Positions 18,243-25,057 of a DNA stretch of 25,935 bases are shown here, one piece after another. Position 1 is the stretch's first letter; each line of letters begins with the position of its first letter. Below the pieces are notes generated by a model that worked only from the letters and a program-made list of their open reading frames with translations, did no database searches and was not told where the DNA came from. The position numbers and the translations under genes are program-made. Origin of the DNA: CBDUQP01 sp965369385 (GTDB lineage: Bacteria > Planctomycetota > Phycisphaerae > SM23-33); assembly GCA_965369385.1 (NCBI GenBank), contig CBDUQP010000037.1:1-25935 (forward strand), read 5' to 3'.

Positions 18243-19820
18243 TTGGCAGGCAAGACGGAAAACGCTCGGCGTCGTTTGGTGCGAACCGCCATGTTGCTGG
18301 CGATGGTGAGCGGTGCGCTATTTTTGCTGGTGTGCATGTTGCTGGTCAGATCTGCTCTGATTCGTTCGAATACTTCACATGCACTTTCGGTTGCCGAGAC
18401 TATACGCAGTATGCTCGAACCGAATACCCGTTCAGGGCGGCTTCGCGGTGTACCGCAAATGCAGGATCGCCTGGACCAGCTTATTTCAGGCAGGGCGGGT
18501 ATTGTTCATGTATTCATATCCGACAAGGCGGGCAGAATTCTCTATCACGCCAGCCACAAAGATCACAGGGCAAGGAGTGTCCCACCCGAGCTGCCGATTG
18601 TTGACGCCTGGCCGGACAATCTTTCTAACCCCGTCGCATTCAGGAACGGGATATACGAGAGTGCGTTGCTCATTTCGGATGGCAAGCGAAGTCTTGGGGC
18701 GATATACGTAGGATTCTCCGGGGCTTTCGTGAATGGTGAAATGCTTCCGATTGTATTGTGGGGGGGTGGGGCGATTGTTGTGATGGTTCTGCTGGCGGGC
18801 CTGGTTGCAGCGCGACTGTCACACGTGACGATCAGCGGGCCTGTCGGTATGCTGGTTGGGCAGATTTCGTGTGTCAATGCGGGTAATGGCGAAAGCATGA
18901 ACATGACTGTTGACCCTCCGGGTCCGGAGGAATATCAGCGATTGTGTGAAGTTCTCAACGAACTCTTTGAGCGGATACATCGCAATTCTGCTGATCTGAA
19001 TGCAAGATGTAAGAAGCTTGAAGAAGAAGTCCTTGCGAGATCTCGGGCAGAGAATGAACTGCAGCAACATGGCGAGCAGCTCGAGGAACTGGTAGACATG
19101 CGAACCGGGCAGCTTCGTGATGCCCAGGGCGATGTGGTCAAGAACGAGCGTCTTGCGATGCTCGGGCGAGTGACTGCAACGGTAAGTCACGAGGTACGCA
19201 ACCCGTTGAGCACAATTCGCTCATCGCTTTACACACTTCGTCAACTAATCGAAGAACCTTCGGAGCATATCGATCAGGTGCTGGAGCGGGCCGAGCGAAA
19301 TATCGTTCGCTGTGATCGGATTATCGAGGAATTGCTGGACTATACGCGTCAGCGCCAGTTGGATATGGAGCTTACCAATGTGGACGAGTGGCTGGCGGAG
19401 GTGTTTGACGATATCGATATTCCGCGTCAGATAGAGCTGATAAGGAGCTTCGATTGTGGTAGATATGTTCCGATGGCACGGGATTATGTTCGCCGGTGCG
19501 TGATAAATGTGGCTGATAACGCTTCTCACGCGATGACTTTCGCGGACGATCCGGAGCGAATGGAGTTGCGGGTCTCCACATTCGTCAGGGGTGAGGGAGT
19601 GGCGATAGAGTTTGCGGACCGGGGTCCGGGAATTCCCCCTCAGCAGATAAGCAAGGTTTTTGAGCCACTCTACAGTACCAAAGGGTTCGGAGTTGGTTTG
19701 GGGATTCCGATTGTCAAGCAGATTGCCGAGCGGCACGGCGGGCGGTTTGAGCTGGCAAGTGCCGAGGGTGAGGGCACTCAGGCTACGATTTGGCTGCCTT
19801 TTGGCGATCCGGAATCTTGA
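18243..19820 (+). CDS. membrane-bound sensor histidine kinase (NtrB-like core)
   Basis: A 525-residue kinase. TM1 covers residues ~15-36 and TM2 ~170-192, enclosing an outside sensor region of ~130 residues that contains a Cache/PAS-like strand pair (VHVFISDKAGRILYH). A HAMP-like linker and coiled coil (~195-300) follow. The HisKA motif SHEVRNPLSTIRSSL carries phospho-acceptor His316. The ATPase domain has the N box NVADNASHAM (Asn426), DRGPGIP and a GFGVGLGIPIVKQI lid. The core resembles NtrB/AtoS kinases that phosphorylate receivers on sigma54 activators. Its only regulator neighbour, upstream, lacks a receiver domain, so the partner is elsewhere. The TTG start has AAGGGG 5 nt upstream; a TATAAT lies at 18197-18202 without a good -35. 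Confidence 0.93.
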   Translation: MAGKTENARRRLVRTAMLLAMVSGALFLLVCMLLVRSALIRSNTSHALSVAETIRSMLEPNTRSGRLRGVPQMQDRLDQLISGRAGIVHVFISDKAGRILYHASHKDHRARSVPPELPIVDAWPDNLSNPVAFRNGIYESALLISDGKRSLGAIYVGFSGAFVNGEMLPIVLWGGGAIVVMVLLAGLVAARLSHVTISGPVGMLVGQISCVNAGNGESMNMTVDPPGPEEYQRLCEVLNELFERIHRNSADLNARCKKLEEEVLARSRAENELQQHGEQLEELVDMRTGQLRDAQGDVVKNERLAMLGRVTATVSHEVRNPLSTIRSSLYTLRQLIEEPSEHIDQVLERAERNIVRCDRIIEELLDYTRQRQLDMELTNVDEWLAEVFDDIDIPRQIELIRSFDCGRYVPMARDYVRRCVINVADNASHAMTFADDPERMELRVSTFVRGEGVAIEFADRGPGIPPQQISKVFEPLYSTKGFGVGLGIPIVKQIAERHGGRFELASAEGEGTQATIWLPFGDPES

Positions 19821-19837
19821 AATCATAACAAGGGGCT

Positions 19838-19875
19838 CCGGGCAAGCCAGGTCGCATATGTTTGGTGCCCGGTTT
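19838..19875 (+). terminator. terminator-like hairpin after the kinase gene
   Basis: CCGGGCA (19838-19844) pairs perfectly with TGCCCGG (19866-19872), then TTT. The T-run is short, though a longer T7 run follows about 10 nt later. It lies 17 nt past the kinase stop. Confidence 0.45.
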
Positions 19876-19995
19876 CACTTGCGCATTTTTTTCCCATGTG
19901 TCCGCGGGAAGCCGGCGAAATTGGAAGAATGTGGTGTCCCTCAAGCGTATTTCCCGGCTATCTCTTCAGGCTCAAAGGATTTTTGCGTCTCTGGC

Positions 19996-20024
19996 TTGCC
20001 TGTTGAGGCGTCTTTGGATACACT
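19996..20024 (+). promoter_or_regulatory. promoter of the SRP RNA
   Basis: TTGCCT (19996-20001), a 17-bp spacer and TACACT (20019-20024). The predicted start, 7 nt downstream, is 20031, exactly the first base of the closing helix of the SRP RNA. Each box matches consensus at 4 of 6 positions. Confidence 0.6.
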
Positions 20025-20030
20025 GCTTCC

Positions 20031-20320
20031 GCCGTGCTAGGTGGGGCGTTAGCGGTGTCCTGACTCCCTTCGGGGATGACCCGCAATCCGCTATAGCGGG
20101 ACTGAGTGCTCCGCCGAGGACTTCATTTTGGCAGGATACCTGTTGGGCCTGTGGTGTTGATGGTTGGGTCCTCTGCAACGTTGTACCGTGAATCTGGTCA
20201 GGTCCGGAAGGAAGCAGCCATAAGCGTGTTACAGCGTGTGCCGGAGGGTCGCCTGACCTGAGCCATGATGTCTTTCGGGTCTTGCTGGGTGTGTTCGAAG
20301 CGGAGCGCACGGCATTTTTT
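20031..20320 (+). ncRNA. ffs: large signal recognition particle RNA (with Alu domain)
   Basis: The RNA scaffold for Ffh in cotranslational membrane targeting. The S-domain core is unmistakable: GGTCAGGTCCGGAAGGAAGC ends near 20214, with the GGAA tetraloop at 20206-20209 and the returning strand GTGTGCCGG near 20236-20244. Unlike 4.5S RNA it carries a full Alu domain: GTGCTAGGTGGGG, TAGCGG (20050-20055) able to pair loop-to-loop with CCGCTA (20088-20093), and helix CCCGC/GCGGG (20080-20084 with 20096-20100). The ends are closed by GCCGTGC (20031-20037) with GCACGGC (20307-20313), followed by T6, giving a natural terminator. Overall it follows the ~270-nt Bacillus scRNA as I remember it, with an additional TCCC-TTCG-GGGA hairpin at 20065-20076. 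dnaX follows, a common arrangement. Confidence 0.93.
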
Positions 20321-20383
20321 GTCCGTTTCCGGACCCAAGTGGCCTGGTGGCGGGGAGTTTCCTTTCGATAGCGAGAGTCTGCG

Positions 20384-22153
20384 ATGGCGTATCTGGTCCT
20401 TGCAAGAAAGTACAGAAGCCTGACATTCGATCAGGTCGTAGGCCAGGAACATATTGCACAAACTCTGGTTAACGCAATCAAGGTAGGCCGGGTTCACCAT
20501 GCCTACATCTTCACTGGTACTCGCGGTGTGGGCAAAACCACCACCGCACGCATCCTCGCCAAGGCATTAAACTGCCTGAATTCCGACGGGCCCACCACCG
20601 AACCCTGCAACGAGTGCGATTCCTGCATTGCCATTGGGCGTGGGGACGATGTCGATGTTATCGAAATCGACGGTGCGTCAAATCGCGGTATTGATGAAAT
20701 CCGCGAACTACGGGCAAACGCCATATTTCGCCCGTCGAGAAGTCGCTACAAGGTCTACTATATCGACGAAGTTCACATGCTCACAAAAGAGGCATTCAAT
20801 GCCCTGCTCAAGACGCTGGAAGAGCCCCCCGAGCATGTGAAATTCATATTTGCCACTACCGAAATCGAAAAACTGCCTGCCACTATCGTCAGCAGGTGCC
20901 AGCGTTTCGACTTCCACGATATACCCACTGCCCAGATCGCCGATCATCTCAAGCATATCTGTCAGCAGGAGGGCGTCACTTGCGAGGACGATGCTTTGTT
21001 TCGCATCGCACGAGCGGGGGCGGGTTCCATGCGGGACGGCCTGAGCCTGCTCGACCAGCTCTTGTCCGGGTCGGATTCCGTAACAGATAGTGAAGTCGTG
21101 AGAATTCTCGGAACGCCGCCCGATGAGCGGATGGCCGCCATTGCAGAAGCGATTGCCGACGGGAACACAGCGGTAGCATTGGCTGAACTGGCGGCGATTC
21201 TCTCTTCCGGTGTTACGCTTGGGAGCGTAACAGAGGCCCTCGGCGAGATTTTCCGCAACATGATGCTCGCAGTTACCTGCGGCGCAGACAGCGAGCTGAT
21301 AGAACTCCCTGCATCTCAGAAGCAGCATATTGGAGAGCTTTCCAAACGATTCAGCGTTCCCACACTGGTGCAGTCTGTAGGAATACTCCAAGCGACGGGA
21401 CGGAATATACGAGGATCTTCGCTCGGGCGGGCATTACTGGAGGCCGCGATTGTCAGGCTCTCCGAAGCCGACAAATTCATAGACCCCGAGAGTATTCTCG
21501 AACGCTTGCAGGGCATTTCAAGCTCGCTTCCGACAGGGTCGGGTGCGGGTCAAAAAAAAAAGGTGAACTCGGCGGCAGGTAGCACATCTGCCGGTTATAC
21601 GCCATCTTCTTCGCCATCGTCCTCACCTTCTCGCCAATCGCCGGCTGAGGAGTTGCCGTCCCCTGCTCCTGAAGAAATTGAGCTCCAGTGGAATGAAGCG
21701 TGGTTGAAGGATAACTGGAAGCGGGTTCCCGCGGCGTTGGCGGCTGCGTTTCAGGGGCAAGTGGCGGGCGTGATGGCGATTGGCACGGTCAGGAGCTTTG
21801 ACGGGAAGGTGCTGACGTTGGATTGCCCGGCAAAGCAGGAGGCGGTTCGCAGGCGAGGGGTTGAATCGCTTGCCAAGCAGATCAACCAGGCGATCAGCGA
21901 CCTTGCGGGAAAGCCCATAACGGTGGAACTGCTGGCTGGCGAGGGTGCAGATGCGTCCGAGACGGTGCACAAGCTGCTTGGCGGGTTGAGCACGGCCGAG
22001 AAGACGGAGATCGGCGTTGATCCAAGCATAAAGGCGTTGACGGACCTGTTCGGCGGCGAGATGATCTCCGTCAAGAAAGAATCCCTAGAATTCGCAGCCG
22101 TCTCGGACGACGAAGTCGCCGACGTGGATGCGGAAGAAGAAGATCAGGAGTAG
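20384..22153 (+). CDS. dnaX: DNA polymerase III subunits tau/gamma
   Basis: A 589-residue clamp-loader ATPase. It opens the sliding clamp and couples polymerases at the fork. Seen here: Walker A GTRGVGKT (45-52), zinc-binding Cys64, 75, 78 and 81, DEVHML Walker B, the TLEEPPEHVKFIFATTE sensor 1 region and the SRC arginine finger. The AAA+ and collar domains end near residue 370. A low-complexity linker rich in Ser/Pro follows, then a tau C-terminal domain (~430-530) and an acidic tail. Within the linker, at codons 390-393, lies an A10 run with nearby stops in both other frames, suggesting a shorter gamma product. The ribosome binding site is weak. ybaB starts 2 nt after the stop, so dnaX, ybaB and probably recR form one operon. 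Confidence 0.97.
   Translation: MAYLVLARKYRSLTFDQVVGQEHIAQTLVNAIKVGRVHHAYIFTGTRGVGKTTTARILAKALNCLNSDGPTTEPCNECDSCIAIGRGDDVDVIEIDGASNRGIDEIRELRANAIFRPSRSRYKVYYIDEVHMLTKEAFNALLKTLEEPPEHVKFIFATTEIEKLPATIVSRCQRFDFHDIPTAQIADHLKHICQQEGVTCEDDALFRIARAGAGSMRDGLSLLDQLLSGSDSVTDSEVVRILGTPPDERMAAIAEAIADGNTAVALAELAAILSSGVTLGSVTEALGEIFRNMMLAVTCGADSELIELPASQKQHIGELSKRFSVPTLVQSVGILQATGRNIRGSSLGRALLEAAIVRLSEADKFIDPESILERLQGISSSLPTGSGAGQKKKVNSAAGSTSAGYTPSSSPSSSPSRQSPAEELPSPAPEEIELQWNEAWLKDNWKRVPAALAAAFQGQVAGVMAIGTVRSFDGKVLTLDCPAKQEAVRRRGVESLAKQINQAISDLAGKPITVELLAGEGADASETVHKLLGGLSTAEKTEIGVDPSIKALTDLFGGEMISVKKESLEFAAVSDDEVADVDAEEEDQE
21552..21593 (+). promoter_or_regulatory. dnaX slippage/frameshift signal (A10 run plus hairpin)
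   Basis: Ten consecutive A (21552-21561) are read in frame as CAA AAA AAA AAG. A -1 shift ends at TAG (21580-21582) after GGT GAA CTC GGC GGC AGG; a +1 shift ends at TGA (21565-21567) after AGG. A 6-bp stem CGGCAG/CTGCCG (21573-21578 with 21588-21593) lies 11 nt downstream. Either shift gives a protein of about 395-400 residues ending behind the clamp-loader collar, as gamma does in E. coli and Thermus. The length of the homopolymer favours transcriptional slippage. Confidence 0.7.
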
Positions 22154-22155
22154 AA

Positions 22156-22485
22156 ATGTTCGGTGACATAGGCAAGATAATGAAGATCGCAGGCCAGATG
22201 AAGACTCGCCTGCCGGAAGTTCAGGAGCAGATCGCCAATAGCCGGCACAAAGCGGCAGTAGGCGGCGGTGTCGTGAGTGCGACGGTGTCTGGCACGCTTG
22301 AGCTTATGGAGATCAAGATCGACAAATCGCTGCTGGAAGAAGGCGATGTGGAGATACTGGAAGATCTCGTCAAGGCGGCGGTTTCCACGGCGCAACAGAC
22401 AGCGGCGTCGCAGGCGAAAGAAGCCATGGACGAGATTACAGGCGGAATGGATCTCGGCGGGCTGGCCGGCCTGCTGGGCAAGTAA
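22156..22485 (+). CDS. ybaB: YbaB/EbfC family nucleoid-associated protein
   Basis: A 109-residue DNA-binding protein, the standard family length. The N-terminal helix (MFGDIGKIMKIAGQMKTRL), the central GGGVVSATVSGTLELMEIKID strand block with its family glycine pattern, and the helix KAAVSTAQQTAASQAKEAM all fit. The dimer binds DNA non-specifically or at short palindromes and is usually encoded between dnaX and recR, as here. It starts 2 nt after the dnaX stop, implying translational coupling. Confidence 0.95.
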   Translation: MFGDIGKIMKIAGQMKTRLPEVQEQIANSRHKAAVGGGVVSATVSGTLELMEIKIDKSLLEEGDVEILEDLVKAAVSTAQQTAASQAKEAMDEITGGMDLGGLAGLLGK

Positions 22486-22525
22486 TGCGATGTCGCATTC
22501 TTCGCGGCACCGGATTGGATAGCAA

Positions 22526-23251
22526 ATGACTGACCCGACTCCCAATGAGAACGAGAGTGCCGATTCAGTGTACCCTGTGCTTGTAGAAATGCACGCTCCG
22601 GCTGAACCCGCTGCACCCGCTGCGCCTAGGAAACCGGGCATGGCGGGGTACTGGATAGCGATTGCGCTTCTGGTGTTCGCGGCGGCTGACGGCAGTGTTA
22701 TGGTTGGCAAGATCTTTGAGTTGATGGGGCGAGAATTCCATGTCGCCCCTGCCGGCGAGAGGGCCTTTTTGGAGCTGTCCCAGCCGGGCGAGTATACCGT
22801 CTTCAACATGGTTCGCTACACATTCGGCGGCAAGGTTCATAGTGGTCCAGAGGCTCTGCCGACCATGTCGTGCAAGCTCGCTACTGAAACCGGGCTGATA
22901 AAGGTGCGGGCGGCGGATGGGCAGGTCTCGCTTAAGACTGAGACGATGTCTTGCGAGTCGATATGGACTTTCGAGATCGACGAGGCCGGCACATATGTAT
23001 TTGAGACCACTTTCACGTCACCGTCTGACGAGAGCAGAATACTGTTTGGCATTTCGAAGACGTTCGCTATGGGCGATATTGGCGTGATTATCGGCCTGGG
23101 CATTGTGCTGGTGCCGATGATTCTGGTCGCGGTGATCGTGGCGGTTATCACGTTCAGGCGTCGCAGTGCTGCGGGCAAGGCGCCGATGCGCACAAGACGC
23201 AGAACACAAAGAACGCGGAACACGAAAAGGAATACGGGAACGCGAGAATGA
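22526..23251 (+). CDS. two-TM membrane protein of unknown function
   Basis: A 241-residue protein I do not recognise. A Pro/Ala/Glu-rich N-terminus (1-36) precedes TM1 (~40-62, GYWIAIALLVFAAADGSVMV). A ~125-residue segment outside the cytoplasm has alternating beta-strand character (GEYTVFNMVRY, WTFEIDEAGTYVFETTF), suggesting an Ig- or jelly-roll-like domain. TM2 follows (~188-212, IGVIIGLGIVLVPMILVAVIVAVI), then a very basic Arg/Thr/Asn tail. It lies between ybaB and recR, 40 nt after the former, and its stop overlaps the recR start as ATGA, so it is a true member of this operon. A link to recombination or replication is not implied by its sequence. Confidence 0.8.
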   Translation: MTDPTPNENESADSVYPVLVEMHAPAEPAAPAAPRKPGMAGYWIAIALLVFAAADGSVMVGKIFELMGREFHVAPAGERAFLELSQPGEYTVFNMVRYTFGGKVHSGPEALPTMSCKLATETGLIKVRAADGQVSLKTETMSCESIWTFEIDEAGTYVFETTFTSPSDESRILFGISKTFAMGDIGVIIGLGIVLVPMILVAVIVAVITFRRRSAAGKAPMRTRRRTQRTRNTKRNTGTRE

Positions 23252-23847
23252 CGGCCTACGGTGAGACGATAGAAAAGTTGATGACGGAGTTCGGCAAGCT
23301 TCCGGGAATCGGAAAACGTTCGGCCGAGCGCTTGGCGTTTCACATTCTCAAGAGTTCCGACAAAGACGCCCTCGCGCTCGCGACGGCAATCACGGACGTC
23401 AAGGCCAACATTCGCCCGTGCAAGCGTTGCTTCAATCTGGCGGAGGATGAGTTGTGTGTGATCTGTGCCAACTCCTCGCGCCATCACGAGATGATATGCG
23501 TTGTGGAGCAGCCGAAAGATCTGATATCGCTGGAATCCACCGGGACCTATCACGGAGCGTATCACGTGCTGATGGGGCACATCGCGCCGCTGGATGGTAT
23601 TGATGCCGAAGATCTTACGATTGACGCGTTGATCGAGCGGGTCCGAGCGGGCGCCGTCAGCGAGGTGATACTCGCCACCAATCCAACTATTGCCGGTGAC
23701 GCTACGAGTTTGTATATCGTTGAGTGGCTTAAAGAGTTCGATGTGAAGGTAACTCGCCTTGCGCGGGGCCTGCCTTCGGGCGGACAGATCGAATATGCCA
23801 ACAAGACGATCCTTTCCGACGCAATAAACGAACGTCGCGAAGCCTGA
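23248..23847 (+). CDS. recR: recombination mediator protein RecR
   Basis: A 199-residue protein of exact family length, acting with RecO (and RecF) to load RecA onto gapped DNA. A helix-hairpin-helix (LPGIGKRSAERLAF, 18-31) is followed by a zinc finger with Cys58, 61, 70 and 73. The Toprim domain contains CVVEQPKDLISLE and ILATNPTIAGDATSLYI, and the C-terminal motif VTRLARGLPSGGQIEYAN is intact. The ATG overlaps the preceding stop codon, so translation is coupled. No clear terminator follows. Confidence 0.98.
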   Translation: MTAYGETIEKLMTEFGKLPGIGKRSAERLAFHILKSSDKDALALATAITDVKANIRPCKRCFNLAEDELCVICANSSRHHEMICVVEQPKDLISLESTGTYHGAYHVLMGHIAPLDGIDAEDLTIDALIERVRAGAVSEVILATNPTIAGDATSLYIVEWLKEFDVKVTRLARGLPSGGQIEYANKTILSDAINERREA

Positions 23848-23862
23848 TTGTAGGGGCCCTGG

Positions 23863-24240
23863 ATGGAGCTTGTGCGGGACAGTTACGATCGAATTGTCTG
23901 CGACTATAACGATGCGTGGGCCAATTACATCATTCCGCAGTCAAGTCCCGCCCGGCCGGGGTTTGACGGCAAGCTAATAAGAAAGTTAGACGCGCACATC
24001 CTGGCGAGAAGCCGCCGAGCCCTATGCTGCGTGAAGTCTACGATGACGGTATTTCTATATCAAGCTGGCCAGCGGTGGGGGCAGTCATGTGACGTCCTCC
24101 GGTTCCGGCATTTCATTCGTTGTCCTATTGCTCTTGTCTGTCGGCGGCCAGATGCGATACCAGACCCACCCAAACACGGCGCCGTTGATTGCACCGGCCA
24201 CGATGCTGATAGGCAGGCCAAACATGAGGCCCCGAGTTAG
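23863..24240 (+). CDS. doubtful small reading frame after recR
   Basis: A 125-codon frame 15 nt past recR, with AGGGG 6 nt before its ATG. The first ~50 residues (MELVRDSYDRIVCDYNDAWA...) look protein-like, but I recognise no family. From about codon 55 it runs through repeat copy A and then antisense to the membrane protein gene, where its composition (Arg, His, Cys, Pro) looks non-coding. It may be a real small gene, the 5' remnant of a gene cut by whatever placed the repeat-flanked gene here, or chance. Confidence 0.2.
   Translation: MELVRDSYDRIVCDYNDAWANYIIPQSSPARPGFDGKLIRKLDAHILARSRRALCCVKSTMTVFLYQAGQRWGQSCDVLRFRHFIRCPIALVCRRPDAIPDPPKHGAVDCTGHDADRQAKHEAPS
24024..24083 (+). repeat. 60-bp imperfect direct repeat, copy A
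   Basis: Matches 24841-24900 at 51 of 60 positions without gaps; the longest shared blocks are TATATCAAGCTGG and GGTATTT. It ends 1 nt before the stop codon of the membrane protein gene at 24085. Confidence 0.8.
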
Positions 24241-24810
24241 AGTCTTGGCGAATAGCGTCCAGAAGGGAGGGTTCGACATATTGAACGGAAGCACCGGAAG
24301 TCCGTGAAAGACGTGAGCGAGCCACATGGACAGGGGCAGATGGAGCAAGAGTGTGGCAATGCATCCGATCAGTACGCCTCGGCCGACCCCGCTTGGCCGC
24401 TGGCCCTGCTCCAGTCGTCGCTGCATCGACCTGCCCCAGAAGACTGCCGCCACGAGGCCGAGAATTGCACCCCACCAGGCATTGACGGCAAGGGGCTCGG
24501 ATGGGTAGTTCTGACTTCTCTCGCGAAGCTTCGATCTGGTATCCTTCCAACCCTCGTCCCATGCCTTGGATATCACATTGCTGTCTGTCTGGCCGGATTC
24601 GATCATGTGTGCACGTAAATCATGGTATCTTCTCGGCAGGGGATCGCGGTCTTCTGTGCCGGGCGCGACCGTGCGAACGAGGCCAATATGGAGATACGGC
24701 GCCAGAGCTGCACCAATCCAGGAGATCACAACAGTCACGAGGCACAGTGACACGTATGCACGTATCGCTCCTGGTTTGCTGAGCCCTCGTTCGTCGCGTG
24801 CATTTGTCAT
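24085..24810 (-). CDS. four-TM membrane protein of unknown function
   Basis: A 241-residue protein without recognisable family. TM1 lies at ~17-38 (AYVSLCLVTVVISWIGAALA) and is followed by a charged ~70-residue loop (38-108, rich in Arg, Asp, Glu). TM2 is at ~112-128 (WWGAILGLVAAVFWG), TM3 at ~145-166 (LIGCIATLLLHLPLSMWLAHV) and TM4 at ~198-219 (GLPISIVAGAINGAVFGWVW), and the tail is hydrophilic. The start is well supported by AAGGAG 6 nt before the ATG. It stands alone on the minus strand between recR and rpoN, both plus, and a 60-bp repeat flanks it on each side, so it may have entered this site as a unit. Confidence 0.75.
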   Translation of the reverse strand: MTNARDERGLSKPGAIRAYVSLCLVTVVISWIGAALAPYLHIGLVRTVAPGTEDRDPLPRRYHDLRAHMIESGQTDSNVISKAWDEGWKDTRSKLRERSQNYPSEPLAVNAWWGAILGLVAAVFWGRSMQRRLEQGQRPSGVGRGVLIGCIATLLLHLPLSMWLAHVFHGLPVLPFNMSNPPFWTLFAKTLTRGLMFGLPISIVAGAINGAVFGWVWYRIWPPTDKSNRTTNEMPEPEDVT

Positions 24811-24840
24811 ATCAACTCCTTCTGCCCCAAAGCCTTGTAT

Positions 24841-24900
24841 ATGCCGCGTGCAGTCTACGCGGAAGGTATTTTTATATCAAGCTGGCGGGCGGCGGGGGCA
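24841..24900 (+). repeat. 60-bp imperfect direct repeat, copy B
   Basis: Second copy of 24024-24083 (85% identity), starting 30 nt upstream of the membrane protein's ATG and in the same orientation as copy A. The spacing between copies is 817 bp. Confidence 0.8.
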
Positions 24901-24978
24901 TTGCCGATGTGGAAGAATATGGTAAGGTTACGCAGTCAGGCATTGTATTTGCACTGGCGGGTTTCTATGCTGGTATGT

Positions 24979-25018
24979 GTGGGCGGACCGGAGGCCACGT
25001 CCGCACGTTTCTGTTTAA
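24979..25018 (+). terminator. terminator-like hairpin in the rpoN leader
   Basis: GCGGAC (24983-24988) pairs with GTCCGC (24999-25004), with some extension, followed by the T-rich TTTCTGTTTAATT. It ends about 40 nt before the rpoN ATG. It could end a transcript started near repeat copy B, or act as an attenuator in an rpoN leader. Confidence 0.35.
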
Positions 25019-25057
25019 TTGGCAAAGGTTTAGAGATAGAGAACGGTTCTGAGCAAT

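Noticed and set aside
20162..20264. Short 4.5S-type SRP RNA only
   Set aside because: The flanking Alu domain, the distal closing helix and the matching promoter show the longer RNA.
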